Numbered from the stretch's first letter, positions 27,527 through 39,340 are shown. The stretch: 64,000 nucleotides of DNA from Sva-07 sp963829585 (GCA_963829585.1 CAWHJD010000029.1:124001-188000), one strand, 5' to 3'. Translations and numbers: made by a program. Notes: a model not told the origin generated them from the sequence alone.

Positions 27527-28543
27527 TCACTCCGCCCGCGTCCGGCGAGGAAGCAGCCGGCTGATCGCCCGCTTCACGGGACCGATGGTGGCCGGTGGTT
27601 CCCTCGGCGGCAGGCTCGAGACCCGCTCCACCACCCACGGCCGCTCGAGCGGGTCGACGGCCGCCGGGGTCGCCGACAACATGTCGACCGGACGCAGTCG
27701 TCCCGCGAGGCCGGCGGCACCCACGGCCGCCCCCAGTGCAACGCACTGCCGCTGCGGTGAACGGAGGTCGTGTGGTGGAAACGGGGGATAGGGGACCCCG
27801 GCGATCAGCAGCCGGTCATGATCGGCGTCGGTCGCGGCAGCGGGATCGTCGTCCGACCCGTCGACGAACCGGCGCAGTTCCGCGACGAGGTCCGCCGGCT
27901 CGGCGATGCCGTCGAACCAGCCGGTCGGGAACGTCGTGGTCGCCAGGTGCAGCGATGGCGCGATGCGTCCGACCGAATCGACCGCGGCGGCCACCACTGT
28001 CTGCCCCGACGTGCACAGCGACTCGAACGACTCGTCGATCGCTGCATCGCGGCGTGCTCTCGTCACCTGTTTGTCGACGACCCGCGCGATCGCCACCGGG
28101 CTCGGCTCGACGGTCACGTCGAGGAAGCCGGCGCGTTCGGCGAGTGCCTCGATGCGGCGGATCTCGTCTTCGTCCCAACGGACCGCAACCAGCCAGCGTC
28201 GGGGACCGTCGTCGAGGAGCAGTGTCGAGGCGACCGTGTGGTCACGTAGGAGTTGTGCCCGCATCGTGTTGAGTTCGCCGCCGGTGCGCCCCGTCACGTC
28301 GATGCGGCGCAGGGTGCTGGCGAACGGGAACGTGCCGATCCGGGTGGTGTCGACCGGATCGCCCAACTCGGCTCGGAGCCGGACGAACGCGTCGACCACC
28401 GAGCGGTCGTCGCGACTGTCTCCGATCGCCACCTCGGCCGCCGCTGTCACCCAGCCGTCCTGGTCGGCGTCGAGGCGAATACCACGAATCAGTTGACGGG
28501 TGAACTCGATGCCGACGCCGTCGCCGCGGCGGAACGCGTTCAT
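27527..28543 (-). CDS. hypothetical protein with a possible actin-like (ASKHA/PilM-type) fold
   Basis: A 338-residue protein with no firm family match. It begins VGIEFTRQLIRGIRLD near residue 9, which resembles the phosphate-1 strand of PilM or FtsA-type actin folds. It ends with VALGAAVGAAGLAGR, similar to the C-terminal helix turn of ASKHA proteins, although nucleotide-binding loops are not well conserved. A Pro/Arg-rich tail follows. The start at 28543 overlaps the 3' end of the FHA/FtsK-like gene by four bases, implying co-translation. It is therefore a probable partner of that protein in the envelope cluster. The assignment to a fold is inference from short motifs only. Confidence 0.6.
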   Translation of the reverse strand: MNAFRRGDGVGIEFTRQLIRGIRLDADQDGWVTAAAEVAIGDSRDDRSVVDAFVRLRAELGDPVDTTRIGTFPFASTLRRIDVTGRTGGELNTMRAQLLRDHTVASTLLLDDGPRRWLVAVRWDEDEIRRIEALAERAGFLDVTVEPSPVAIARVVDKQVTRARRDAAIDESFESLCTSGQTVVAAAVDSVGRIAPSLHLATTTFPTGWFDGIAEPADLVAELRRFVDGSDDDPAAATDADHDRLLIAGVPYPPFPPHDLRSPQRQCVALGAAVGAAGLAGRLRPVDMLSATPAAVDPLERPWVVERVSSLPPREPPATIGPVKRAISRLLPRRTRAE

Positions 28544-31424
28544 CGCGCTCCGTCCCGCGGGCCGCTCAGCCGTTCGGGGATCATCGAGGTGAGGGAACGC
28601 TCGGGCGACGCGAGCTGAACGATCTCGCCGGTCTCGAGGAGGCGGCAACGCCCTCTCGCGCCATCCAGCGCTCCGCCCAGCCGTCGCTGGTCGTCGCGGT
28701 CGGCCAGCGATCCGACCAGGTGGCGTCCGGGTGCCGTGAGGAGCGGCCCTGCATCATCGGCCGTCCGGGCGACGGCCACGACGGACCCGGCTGCCGCGAG
28801 CCCCCGATCGAGACGGTCGGCCATCCCGTTCACCGCGGCCCGGGCCCGCAGGTGTCCGAGGTCGTCGATCACGACGACGAGCCGCTGGTCGGGCGGCCTC
28901 GGCGTCTCCAGCACGTCGAGCAACGCCACCAGGTCGTCGGATTCGTCGGGCCCCACGACGAGGTGACGCCGATCGATCGTGCCGATCACCTGTCGGCGCG
29001 CGGGAGACCGATCGACCACGACGAGCTGCACGTCTGCGGGAGCGATGCGGTCGATCGTTCCCAGCAGCACGCTCGCGAGCAGGTCGTCGACACCGGATCG
29101 AAGTGAACCGAACGCCACGAGCAGTCCGTCGTCGGGCTGCCACCAGATCGGCTGCTGGCCGGTGGTCGCGACATCGACCAGCCCGATGGGCACCGCGTCA
29201 CCGGGCCATTGGGCGAACAGCGCATCGGTGTCGATCGACGTGGGCAACGACGCAGGAACGAGCCACGGATGCTCGACGTCGCCGCTGGCCGTGCGCGCAC
29301 GCCGGGCGAGCTCGCGGCACGCCGCCACGAACGACGACGGTGTCGGCTGTGATCGCTGCTCGATGCGGTGCTCCAACGGTGTCAGGGCCCGGCCCAGCAC
29401 GAGCGGGCGCAGGACCAGCTCGGCCTCGTCGGACGGGTCGTCGTCGAGTTGCACCCCGACCGGGCCACTCGGGACCGCTCGACGACGGCGCGTCGGCGGT
29501 CGCCCCGTCGCTCGACGGTGATCCTGGTCGTTTCCTCGCTGTGGGGCGCGTCGTCGGGTCCCGCGGCGACGATCAGGCGGAGGCCGGGGAGATCCGGCGA
29601 CGCCGCGAGCAGCGCGTCGCGCAGTTGCCGGTCAGCGGTGGCACCGACGACCACGACGACGAACCGTGGAGCGTCCTCGAGCGTCAGCACATGACCGATG
29701 CGTGCGATCAACCGGTCGGATTCGAGGGCGTTGTCAGCCGGGCCGTCGACGGCGTGTGGGAAGTCGGCCAGTGCCGATGACGGAGCACCGACGAGGTCGA
29801 AGACCAGCATTTCCGACGGGCCGAGTCTGGTGCAGGCCCCGACGGCGACCGTCACGGCCACCCGGTCGGCCTCGCGTGGGTCCCGCGCCGCGATGACGAC
29901 GTCGTGTGCGGCCAGGTCGAGCTCGACCGGTCCGATGCCGAGGGGCACGGCCGTGAGGTCGATGTCGGGGTCGGCCCACCGTCGAACGAGATCATCGGGC
30001 GTCGGGTCGCCCAGACAGTCCGGCAGCGAACGGCGTGGTGATGCCCATTCCGGATCGACGACGCGCTCCGGCAGCTCCGTGTCGGCGAGCGGCGCCAGTG
30101 CTCGTGCGACGTCGGCAGCCAGACCCGGCTCGACGAGCGCGGCGGACACCCCGTCGATGTCGAGTCGATCCGTGAGCGACACGAGGTGCCAGCGCCGATC
30201 GGGCGATTCGGTGATCAGCATCGTGCACGATGCCGGCGCGAGCCCGGCGTCCTCGCAGAGAGCGATCACCCGCAGTCCGCCATGGGGCCTCGCCAACAGC
30301 GCTCGCAGTGGTGACTCGCGCCGGCGCCAGAGGTTCGGATCGTCGACGACGAGCAGTGTGACGTGAGCCGCCGGCGGTGTCGCGCTCGATGGTGTCGCTG
30401 CCGGCGCTCCAGCGGATCGGTCTGCCCAGTCACCGATGTCGTCGTGGGCGGCGAGCACCATCGGGACATCGTCCGGTCGGAGGTGGGGCAACCACTTCGC
30501 CCAGTCCCACTCGGCGAGTCGATCGGGTGAGGTCGCGATGACGACGTCGAGGTCGCCCGGGCCGAGGGCGGTGGCCGCCTCGACGAGCATCGTGCGAGCC
30601 AGTGCCGTGCGCTCGCGTCCTGTCACCGCGATCGCCCGCTCGGTGTCGAGGTCGATTTCGACGACTTCCACGCCTCCGGCGGGGCCATCGCGTGTGCCGA
30701 TGGGGATGACGAACGCTCCGGGTTGGCCGGCACGGTGGTGCCACAGCGTCGGCCGAATCGCCGTTGCGTCACGGATCGCATCGATCACCGGCAGTCGCGG
30801 CGGCGTACCCGGTCGGAGCGGCGGCCGACTGAACGGGACCGTGCCATCGGGGTCGGGTGGCGGCAGCTGCCGGGCGTCGGACGGCGATCGTCGGTCGAGG
30901 ACGAAGGCGCGGTTGGCGACGGTGAGGACGTCGTCGCCCCAGGGAGTGTCGGCACGGAGCGGAGAACCGGCGAGACACACCGCCGGGATCGTTCCGTCGC
31001 CGGCCTCGTCTGCGCCGACGGTCACGTTTCCGTCGGCGGTCACCGTGATCTCGAAGGCCGCTTCCTCCACGGCCGCGATGCTGAGTTCGTCGGCACGCGA
31101 GCGTCGACCCGGGCCGACCCGGTACGTCCCGGCTGACAGCGGGCGTGATCGTCCCGCGCCCGGACCTGCGATCTGCACGAGTTCCACGTCCTCCGGGTCA
31201 CGCGGGGCCGGTACCTCCGGATCGGTGGTCACGATCGAGCCGATGAGGAGGCCCGCCGTGTCGAGTGGCGTTGCGCAGTCGATCGTGCGGTCGTCGACGC
31301 GGGCGACCCTGGGCACCGCCTGGCCACTCACTGCCGCGATCAGATCGCCGAGCGTGGCGTTCGGCCCGTGGCGCACGATGGTCACGTCGGCGTCGCCGTG
31401 AGGGGTGCGCACCACGAGGTCCAT
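28540..31424 (-). CDS. FHA and FtsK/EccC-like protein with degenerate P-loops, frameshifted as sequenced
   Basis: About 961 residues when joined across a one-base error in the C4 run at 29454-29457. The N-terminal 65 residues look ubiquitin-like, residues about 80-180 FHA-like (TYRVGPGRRSRADELS), and the rest has three repeated segments aligning with FtsK/SpoIIIE domains of EccC/EssC. The P-loop positions read VTGRERTA (267-274), AARDPREA (513-520) and FGSLRSGVDD; none has the GKS/T lysine. Walker B-like VVVDD and VVIDDLG remain. In type VII systems EccC/EssC drives substrate export, so this may be a structural or regulatory homolog. No WXG100 gene is nearby. It is divergent from the tandem-repeat surface protein. 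Confidence 0.7.
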
Positions 31425-31581
31425 CACTGCGCAGACTACGGCTCAAGCCTCGGGCGCTGATCCACCAGCGCGCGGGTCGTTGCCCGTCTTGACGAAATCT
31501 CGACAATCACTCAAGTCCGGACCCCAGGACGCCGATACCCCAATTGTGAGTGTCCGCCGCTCATCGACCGTTGAGGTGCAC

Positions 31582-34500
31582 GTGAAGTTGTCGACTGTGA
31601 CCTGGCGTCAAGCCGTAGCTGTCACGGCGGCGACGTTGCTCGCCCTGTTCGCGGTCATGGTCGTGGTCCGGTCCGATGGGCTGCCGGCGGTCGATGCCGC
31701 CTCCGGGCGGGCGACCGCTTGGTTCGTGCACCAGCCCACCGGACGCGTGGTGTTGGTCGACGGTTACGGCGGGCGAGCACTTGCGAGCCTCGACACCGGA
31801 GCCCAGGGGGATGAACTCACGGTCGCCGAGGGTGGACCCGGCGCCTATCTGCTGAACGACGCGACGGCCGAGGCCCAGGCGATCGATTCGGTCGAACTGC
31901 GGCTCGGAACACCGTTCGGCCTCACGGCACTGGGTGCCGGTCGATCCCTCTCGGGCGTCGGCCAGGCGGGCCTCGTGGTTGCGAATCCTGACGAGAACGA
32001 GGCCAACGTGGTTCCCTCCGACGGGGAGCCCATCGCCTTTCCGGTCGACACGGGCACGGCGACGCAGATTGCGCCGGACGGCTCGATCTGGTCGCTGGTG
32101 GACGGCGACCTGCGACGCACGACATCGTCGGCCGCCCAGACGTCCCGCCTCGGCGCTCCCGGCGCTGCGCTGTCGCTGGTCGGCAACGTGGCGTTCGTCG
32201 TCGATGCCGAGAACCGTCGGGCCCGCCTCGGCGACGGGAACTGGCAGACGCTGCCCACCGACGCCGACCCGAGCGAAATCGTCGCGCAGGTGCCCGGGCC
32301 ACCGGCCGAGTGCGGTTGGGTCGGCGCCAACGACGAACTGTGGTGCGTCGGAGACGATGGCATCGACGAATCGTCGGTCGTCGATGGCCTCGACCTGGAC
32401 GGCTCCGACTTCCTCGCCATTGCCGGAGATGCTGCGGCGGTCGTCGAGCGCGGGCCCAGCTCGATCACGCGGATCGACTGGCGCAACGGCGAGATCCTCG
32501 ACGAACTCCCTGCGACGGTGTCGGCGGATGCGGTGCTGAACGTGACGGCCACGGTCGATCTCGTCTGGGTCGACGAAGTGGCCGGCGACTTCGTCTGGGG
32601 TGTGAACCCGTGGGGCATCCAGGCGATCGACAAGAACGCGCAGGGCATCCTGGTCCTGAGCGACGACGGCGAACTGGTGGACGAGGGCGGGAGCGGCGGG
32701 ACGACCACGGGCGCGGACGACACCTCCGCCACCGAACCGGAGGTGCGCGAACCCGACGACAACGGCATCGACGACGCGCCGGTTGCGATCGACGACCCCG
32801 TGACGGCGCGATCCGGCGCGTCGGTCCCGGTGCAGGTGACCGCCAACGACTTCGATCCCGACGGTGAAGCGATCGCAGTGTCGAGTGTCGGTGTTCCCGG
32901 CCACGGCGAGGTCGACATCGGCACGGCGACCACGGTCGTCTACACCCCTGAGCCGGGCTACGTGGGCGTCGACACGTTCGAGTACACGATCGTCGACGGC
33001 AACGGCACCACCGCCACAGCGACGGTCATCGTCGAGTTGCTCGCTGCCGGCGCGACGAACAAGCCGCCCGTCGGCGTGGTCGACCAGGTGGCGACGGGCG
33101 CCGGTACCCCCGTGATCGTCGACGTGCTGCTCAACGACGTCGATCCCGAACGCGATGCGCTGGCGCTCGGCGGGTTCTCTCCTCCTGCCGGAGTCGGTGA
33201 TGCCGCGCTCGGCCAGGTCAGCGAGACGATCGGGCCGTCCGGTCTCGCCGCCCTGCGATTCGTGCCGGCGGAGGGATTCGAGGGAATGGCGGTCTTCACG
33301 TACCGCCCCGTCGATTCGCTCGGGGCGGTGGGTGACGACGTCGAGGTGCGTGTCGACGTCGCCAGGGCCGGCGATCCCAACCGTCCGCCTGTCGTGCGGC
33401 CCGATGCCGTTCGGGTGCGCCGCAACGTCGAGACGCCGTTGCCGGTCCTCGTCAACGACTCCGATCCCGATGGCGACCCGATGGCGTTGACGCTGGTGCA
33501 ACCGTTGCCGCCGGGGCTCGAGGTCTTCGTCGAGGGTGAGCAACTCTCGATCGTGGCCCGCGCCGGCGCGGCACCGCTCGCACCGTTCCAGTACGCCGCC
33601 GACGACGGCAACGGCCACGTGGTCCGCGGGTCGGTGCTCGTCGAGGTCATCGACGACATCGAGCCGAACCGTCCTCCGGTCGTCACGGCCGACACGGACA
33701 AGGTCGTGGCCGGACAGTCCGTGATCGTCGAGGTGACAGCAAACGACGTGGATCCCGACGGTGACCCCCTCACCGTGGTGTCGGTCACGCAGCCCGACGA
33801 CGACAGCGGGCAGGCGGTCGTGTTCAGTCGGGGTCAGATCCAGTTCTCCCCGTCGCCACTGGACGACGAGGGGGGCCAGACGAACGCCCGATTCAGCTAC
33901 ACGGTCAGCGACGGCAACGGTCACGAAGTCGCCGGTGAAGTGACGGTGACGGTGCTTCCCGAACCGCTGGCCGAGCCGCCCTTCGCGCGTGACGACTCCA
34001 CGTTCACCTTCGTCGACGTGCCGGTCACGGTCGACGTTCTGCGCAACGACGGCGATCCCTCCGGTGGTCGACCGACGATCGTCGGTCGACCCGGCTGCCC
34101 GTCGGGTGGAAGGGCGACGGTCACGGCCGACAGCCAGGTGCGCTTCGACCCGCCGCTCGGCCAGTCGGGAGCGTTCCGCTGCACCTACGAGGTGACGAAT
34201 GCACGTGGGTTGCGAGCGTCGGCGTCGATCATCGTCTCGGTCCGCGAGCCGCAGACCACGAACCTGCCCCCCGAGGTCGTCAACGACCGGCTGACGGTCG
34301 AGATCGGCGAAACGGCCTCGATCGACGTGGTGGCGAACGACCGTGATCCCGACGGCGCCGACGGCGAACTCGAACTGGTGTCGTCCACGGCGCCGACGCT
34401 CGGAACGGCGACTCGGAACGGCAACACCGTGACGTTCGTCGCCGGGACCCAGATCGGCAACACGACGATCAACTACCAGGTCGCCGACGCCGACGGAGCG

Positions 34501-36022
34501 GTCTCGCTGGGACGGCTGCAGGTCACCATCACCGAGCGGGCCAACCGACCGCCGATCGCGGTCGCCGATTCCCAGTCGATCTTCGGGCCCGGCAGCCCGC
34601 AGCAGTTCAGCGTGCTGGCCAACGACAGCGACCCCGACGAGACCGCGGGCGGCCTGTCGGTCGTCTCGGCGACGATGGTCTCGGGCGACGCGACGGTGTC
34701 GCTCACGGGTTCGATCGTGACCGTGTCGCCTGCACCCAGCTTCGTGGGCGACGTGGTCGCCAGCTACACGATCAGCGACGGCGGCGGCCTCACTGCCACG
34801 GCCGACATCCTGCTCACGGTCGCACCACCGCTCAACCGTCCGCCCGATGCGCGTGACGACTTCGCCGACGTCGTCAACGGTGGCAGCATCACGACCGCAG
34901 TGCTGTTCAACGACACCGATCCCGACGGCGACCAGCTCCTCGTCACGATCACGGACGGTCCGGATCCCTCGCTGGGTTCGGCCTCGGTCACGCCGAACAG
35001 ATCGATCGCGTTCACCGCCACACCTGGAGCGTCGGGCACGGCGGTGGTGAACTACCAGCTCAGCGATGGCGACCTCACCGACACCGCCGCGCTGGCGATC
35101 ACGGTGCGTCCGTGTTCGGAGTCGACCCCGGTCGCCAACGACGGATTCCTGAGCACCGGCTACGAGCAGCCGATCGCCGTCGATCTCGGCGCGTTCGGTT
35201 CGGGTGGCACGATCGTCGAGGTCCAGGCTCCGGCCGGATACGTCGACGGGATCTACACGCCGCCGGCCGGAGAGAACGGCAACGTGTCGATCAACTATGC
35301 GGTGGTCAACAGCTGCCGGTTGCGTGCAACCGGACGTGTGACCATCGACGTCAATCAGGACCCCGCGGCGCGCCCGAAGGCCGTCGTCATCTTCCGCGGC
35401 GAGCAGGTCGAGGTGCCCGTGAGCGACCTCGCCACCGACGCCGAACCCCTCACGATCACGGCGAGTGCCGGCGTACCCGGCCTGGGTGGCGATCGAGCCG
35501 GCGCGCCTCGTGATCGCGCCCGGCGTCGACGTGGTGCCCGGCTCCTACGAGTGGACGGTCACGGTGACGGATCCGGGTGGACTCGCGACGGTGGTGCAGG
35601 TCACGTCGGTCGTGGAGAATCGCCCACCCGTGGCCGTCGCCGACACGGTCGACGTGAGCGACGGCGCGGTGGCGTCGTTCCAGATCGTCGACAACGACAC
35701 CGACGGCGACTCCGAGGGCGGAAACGGCGCACTGGTCATCCAGAGCATCTCGTCCACCACCATCGTGTTCACCAACGGTGCAACCGGCACGATCACCGTG
35801 GATCCCCTCGGGCGATCGGTACAGGTCGACCCGGCCGACGGGCTGGGAACTGCGACGTTCACCTACACGGTGCGCGACAGCGACGGCGCCGTGTCGGAAC
35901 CCGCCACCGTGACGGTCGTTGCGCCGACCGAACGGCCTCCGACGACAGCACCGGCCGCGCCGGCACCCGCCGAACCCGGCACCCCGTCGAACCCGTCGAC
36001 CCCGTCCAAGCCCTCGAACTGA
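31582..36022 (+). CDS. surface protein with tandem cadherin/Ig-like (tandem-95) repeats, frameshifted as sequenced
   Basis: About 1,479 residues. Residues about 10-32 form a hydrophobic signal or anchor (AVAVTAATLLALFAVMVVV). Up to about residue 370 is a beta-rich, propeller-like region. About eleven repeats of 90-110 residues follow, most opening with RPPV...D and containing NDxDPDGD, the calcium-site pattern of cadherin-like modules. The frame breaks at about 35471-35480, inside the tenth repeat (GVPAWVAIE follows), and the protein ends in a Pro/Thr/Ser-rich tail. GTG 31582 follows GAGG; an upstream GTG lacks a site. It is probably exported and used for adhesion or matrix structure. Adjacent envelope genes suggest joint assembly. 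Confidence 0.8.
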
Positions 36023-36064
36023 TTCCGGTCGGCAGCGAACCCGACATCGGCGCTGACCGTGCCG

Positions 36065-37948
36065 TCAGACGTTGACGGGCGAGCGTGTCGACGGCCGCAG
36101 GGAGCGCAGGCTGAGCCGCCACCTCAGCCGCTGCCACCGGGTGCGCGCTGCTGCCATCGACCCCTCGACGGCGTCGAGACACTTGGCTGCATCGTCGGCC
36201 AGCAGGACGGGATGTTCCGGTGAGCCGAACGTCGCTGCGCCTGCCAACGCGGCCAGCCGACGGAGGTCGCGATGGGCGTCGGCGACCAACGGTTCACTGT
36301 CGCCGACGATCTCACCATCGGTCGCCGACCGGCTGATGTCGAGTCCGGCGTCGACCAGGACGTCGGTGGCCGACGCCCATGCCCCGCGAATCCGCTCGGA
36401 CGGCACCGCAGCGCGCAGGCGTCGTCGTCGTCGTCGGTACTTGACTCCCGTGATGGCTGCGGCGGCGGCGGCGAACGGGAGGAGGAGCACGCCGACACCG
36501 ATGCTCGCTCGGACCACCCACATGATCGCTGTCGACAGCGCGCTGGTCGACGCGTCGGTGGTCGCCTCGTCCGGGGCCGTCGTTTCGTTGTCGGGTTCGG
36601 GCGGCGGGGCGATCGGTGGCTGCGGTGCGGCAGGACTCTGCACCTGCGGCTGAGGAGGCGGAGGCGCCCCGTCGGTTGCCTCCTCGGCCGGAACGGGGTC
36701 GAATGCCAGCCATTGCCCGTCGGAGAGCTGGACCTCGGGCCACACCTCGGCGTCGGCCGAGCTGAGCGCGAGGGCCTCGCCACTCGCGACGGGCGTGGCG
36801 TCGTCGCCCGAGCCGGAGCCGGCGACGAATCCGGTGGCGACACGCGCCTCGATCCCGAGGGAACGAGCGAGCAGGACGAACGCCGTGGCGAACTGCTCTG
36901 CCGTGCCGCGTTGGGTGTCGCGGAGGAACCTGTCGATCAGTGCCTGCTGGAGTCCGGCGCCCTGCACGTCGCTGTCGAGCACGAACTCCTCACGCATGGT
37001 CGTCTCGAGTTGCGTCAATCGATCGATCGCGCTGCCGTCGCCGGCGAGTCCGGCGGCGAGGTCGGTGAGACTCGACGCCGACTCGTCGACGAGCCGGGGG
37101 GCGACGCCCTGCTCGACGAAGTCGCTCGTGGTCGGCGGGAGGTTTGCCACGATGGCGACCTGATCGCCAGCTTCCGGCGGTTCGGCGAGCCGTACCACCG
37201 TTCTCTGCGGATCGGTCTCGACGGCCGCGTCGACCGACACCGGCGCGCCGGGGAGCGGCACGAGCGTGAGGTTGTCGTCGAGGAACTCGATGTCAGCGTT
37301 CACGACCGGCCCGGTGACCGGGCCGAGTGTCTTGCCGATCGGTCGCAGGGTGAGCGCCGGCGACCACCGTCGACCGTCGAAGTCCGAGAGCGCCGCCGTC
37401 CGCCATCGCGCCGGCAGGGCGCCGCCGTCGGGGGATGTGACGCGATGGAGGTCGATCGGCGGGTCGAGCGCCCTGAGGGCCAGTGTTGCCTCGATGGGAT
37501 CGAGGATGGGCGCCGTCTGCTCGGCCGGATCGTTGCGTCGGGGATCCGCCCGCGTCGTGAACGACAGGGGAACAGCGACGAGCGCGACGAGGGTCATCGC
37601 GACGAGGAGCAGCCCGACGATGCGCCGCTCGCCGCGCAGCAGCACCATCCGATCGTCGAGCGTCCCGTCGTTGCGGAGCATCGAGAACAACGTGGCGACT
37701 GCGCCGAGCGCGATGAGCCACGACCAGGTGACGCCTCGTGGCGCGCTGAGGGCGACTGCCGCGAGATAGCACGACACCAGTGGGAGCAGTGGGAGGAGGT
37801 GGAAGCGTCGGCGTGCGGCGAGTTCGTCGCTGATCGCTGTGGCGGTCGCGATGACGGCGACGACGGTGCCGATCAGATCGGCACGCTCGGGGCTCGGCCA
37901 GTCGGTCGACAGCAGCCCTTGGATCCCCGAGGTGAAGGCGTCGATCAC
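36065..37948 (-). CDS. TgpA-like transglutaminase-fold membrane protein lacking catalytic Cys and His
   Basis: A 627-residue integral membrane protein. Several N-terminal helices (about 24-130) are followed by an extracytoplasmic transglutaminase-like domain (about 155-420), a Pro-rich linker, one membrane helix near 475-500 and a basic C-terminal tail. In active proteins the core reads GxCEQF and DAHAWPEV. Here it reads GTAEQF and DAEVWPEV, so Cys is Ala350 and His is Glu401; the Asp in FDPVP (417) remains. It is therefore unlikely to be a transglutaminase or protease by the usual mechanism. It begins with GTG two bases before the stop of the small membrane gene, in a moxR-DUF58 operon. Confidence 0.82.
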   Translation of the reverse strand: MIDAFTSGIQGLLSTDWPSPERADLIGTVVAVIATATAISDELAARRRFHLLPLLPLVSCYLAAVALSAPRGVTWSWLIALGAVATLFSMLRNDGTLDDRMVLLRGERRIVGLLLVAMTLVALVAVPLSFTTRADPRRNDPAEQTAPILDPIEATLALRALDPPIDLHRVTSPDGGALPARWRTAALSDFDGRRWSPALTLRPIGKTLGPVTGPVVNADIEFLDDNLTLVPLPGAPVSVDAAVETDPQRTVVRLAEPPEAGDQVAIVANLPPTTSDFVEQGVAPRLVDESASSLTDLAAGLAGDGSAIDRLTQLETTMREEFVLDSDVQGAGLQQALIDRFLRDTQRGTAEQFATAFVLLARSLGIEARVATGFVAGSGSGDDATPVASGEALALSSADAEVWPEVQLSDGQWLAFDPVPAEEATDGAPPPPQPQVQSPAAPQPPIAPPPEPDNETTAPDEATTDASTSALSTAIMWVVRASIGVGVLLLPFAAAAAAITGVKYRRRRRRLRAAVPSERIRGAWASATDVLVDAGLDISRSATDGEIVGDSEPLVADAHRDLRRLAALAGAATFGSPEHPVLLADDAAKCLDAVEGSMAAARTRWQRLRWRLSLRSLRPSTRSPVNV

Positions 37949-37949
37949 G

Positions 37950-38232
37950 TCAGCCGGCGCCGCCCGAGTTGGCGACGACCGCGAGGATCACCGACACGAC
38001 GATCGCCGAGACGGCGGCAAGGGCCCTGGCCGCGACTGGGCGTCCGACCAGCGTGAGAGCGGCGATGGTCGGGAGAACCGGTGCTGCCACGAGCGCCCAT
38101 TCGAACTGGTCGAAGATGCCACACGCCGCCGCGCCGACGGTGAGATAGCCGGCCAGTAGGACGACGATCCGCAGACGCGACAGGCCCCGAGCGGACAGCC
38201 GCGTCGTCGACGGGCTCCGTGGCGTCGCTCAT
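37950..38232 (-). CDS. small membrane protein in moxR-DUF58 operon, frameshifted as sequenced
   Basis: The ATG at 38232 overlaps the DUF58 stop (ATGA). After about 15 residues the frame must shift by one base in the CCCC region at 38184-38188. It then reads LSRLRIVVLLAGYLTVGAAA and continues through APVLPTIAALTLVG and AIVVSVILAVVANSGGAG, giving about 93 residues and three membrane helices. The 283-base length is exactly one base too long for an intact frame. The stop is two bases from the GTG of the transglutaminase-like gene. Function is unknown; the position suggests a subunit of the same membrane complex. Confidence 0.65.
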
Positions 38233-39338
38233 CCCCACGTCTGCCATCGTCGGACGAACTCTCTCGCGTCGTTGGCGGCGAGGACGACACCCCTGCCGGC
38301 CGTCGCCCCCTCGCCGATCCTGACCACCGACATCCGCTCCGAGGTGGAGAAGCGACTCGATGGCCCGGTGGGTCCGGTCACGAACACCACCGACGACTGG
38401 TCGAATCCACCGGTGAAGAGGGCGCTCACGGGCAGCAGGCTCGTCGGTTGGGACTGTTGCACGGGTGTGAGCAGGTCGAGCACCTGAGCGTCGGTCACCA
38501 GCGGAGTCGGCCGACCTGCATGGTTGAAGTCGGTTGTGCGCACGACGACATCGAGACCCGTCCGGATGGCGTGAACCGCGAGGGTCGCAGCGACATCGAC
38601 GGCTTCCTCGAAGTCGTCGGGGCCGCTCGCGGTCGGCGCAGTGTCGAGCACGACGGTGAACTCCGGGCGGCGAACCTCGACGTGCTCTCGCACCATGAGG
38701 GTGCCGGTGCGCGCGGTGGTCGGCCAGTGGATCATCCGCGGGTCGTCGCCCGCCACGTACTCGCGCAGCGACACGAAGCCCGACATCGGATCGGACGTGG
38801 CACGTCGGAGTACGGACTCGTTCTCCACCACGCGCACCGCTCCCTGGGGACCAATGAGGTCGTAGACCTTGGGGTGCACGATCACCGACGCAACCCCGGT
38901 GTCGCGACGTCGCCCGACGGTGAGCCAGAAGGGGTCGACCCGCTCGATCTCGAACGGCCCGACGTCGAAGATCCCGCGCCGACGGGTCGGGATCGACCCG
39001 CGGACCGTCTCCTCGGCGTTCGCGGCCACCGCCGGCACGGGAACCCGCACCTCGGCGTCGGCGCACCGGTCGATGATGGTGGCCCGGCCCGAACGGAAAC
39101 GGGTCGCGTTGCGCAACCGGTAGCTCAACAGGATCGGGTCGCCGCGCGGGACGCGAACCGCGATCAGGCGCCGGGTGACCGTCGCACGCAACGGCCGCTG
39201 TGAGATCCAGACCGCCACGAACAACAGGGCGCCGATGCCGCAGGCGACGATGACGATCTCCTCGTAGTGCCACCACCAGCCGAGGACGCCGAGCACCACT
39301 GCGGCCAGGACCGCACCGAGGCCCGAGCGGGTGAGCAC
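38229..39338 (-). CDS. DUF58 domain protein
   Basis: A 369-residue protein. Two N-terminal membrane helices (about 8-45) are followed by a beta-rich segment and the DUF58 block FVSLREYVAGDDPRMIHWPT, then a vWA-like region (EFTVVLDTAP). DUF58 proteins occur next to MoxR AAA ATPases and TgpA-like proteins in many bacteria and are thought to be part of a MoxR-dependent chaperone or assembly system. Here the start lies two bases from the MoxR stop and the stop overlaps the next ATG, so these genes form one tight operon. Confidence 0.9.
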   Translation of the reverse strand: MLTRSGLGAVLAAVVLGVLGWWWHYEEIVIVACGIGALLFVAVWISQRPLRATVTRRLIAVRVPRGDPILLSYRLRNATRFRSGRATIIDRCADAEVRVPVPAVAANAEETVRGSIPTRRRGIFDVGPFEIERVDPFWLTVGRRRDTGVASVIVHPKVYDLIGPQGAVRVVENESVLRRATSDPMSGFVSLREYVAGDDPRMIHWPTTARTGTLMVREHVEVRRPEFTVVLDTAPTASGPDDFEEAVDVAATLAVHAIRTGLDVVVRTTDFNHAGRPTPLVTDAQVLDLLTPVQQSQPTSLLPVSALFTGGFDQSSVVFVTGPTGPSSRFSTSERMSVVRIGEGATAGRGVVLAANDAREFVRRWQTWG

Positions 39339-39340
39339 GT

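Noticed and set aside
31480..31520. Possible HAIR-like CTTGA...TCAAG pair upstream of the surface protein
   Set aside because: Arm spacing is far wider than the seven bases of HAIR, and arms are only five bases.
31561..33924. 787-codon minus-strand open frame opposite the surface protein
   Set aside because: Shadow of the repeat region; no ribosome-binding site and no motifs.
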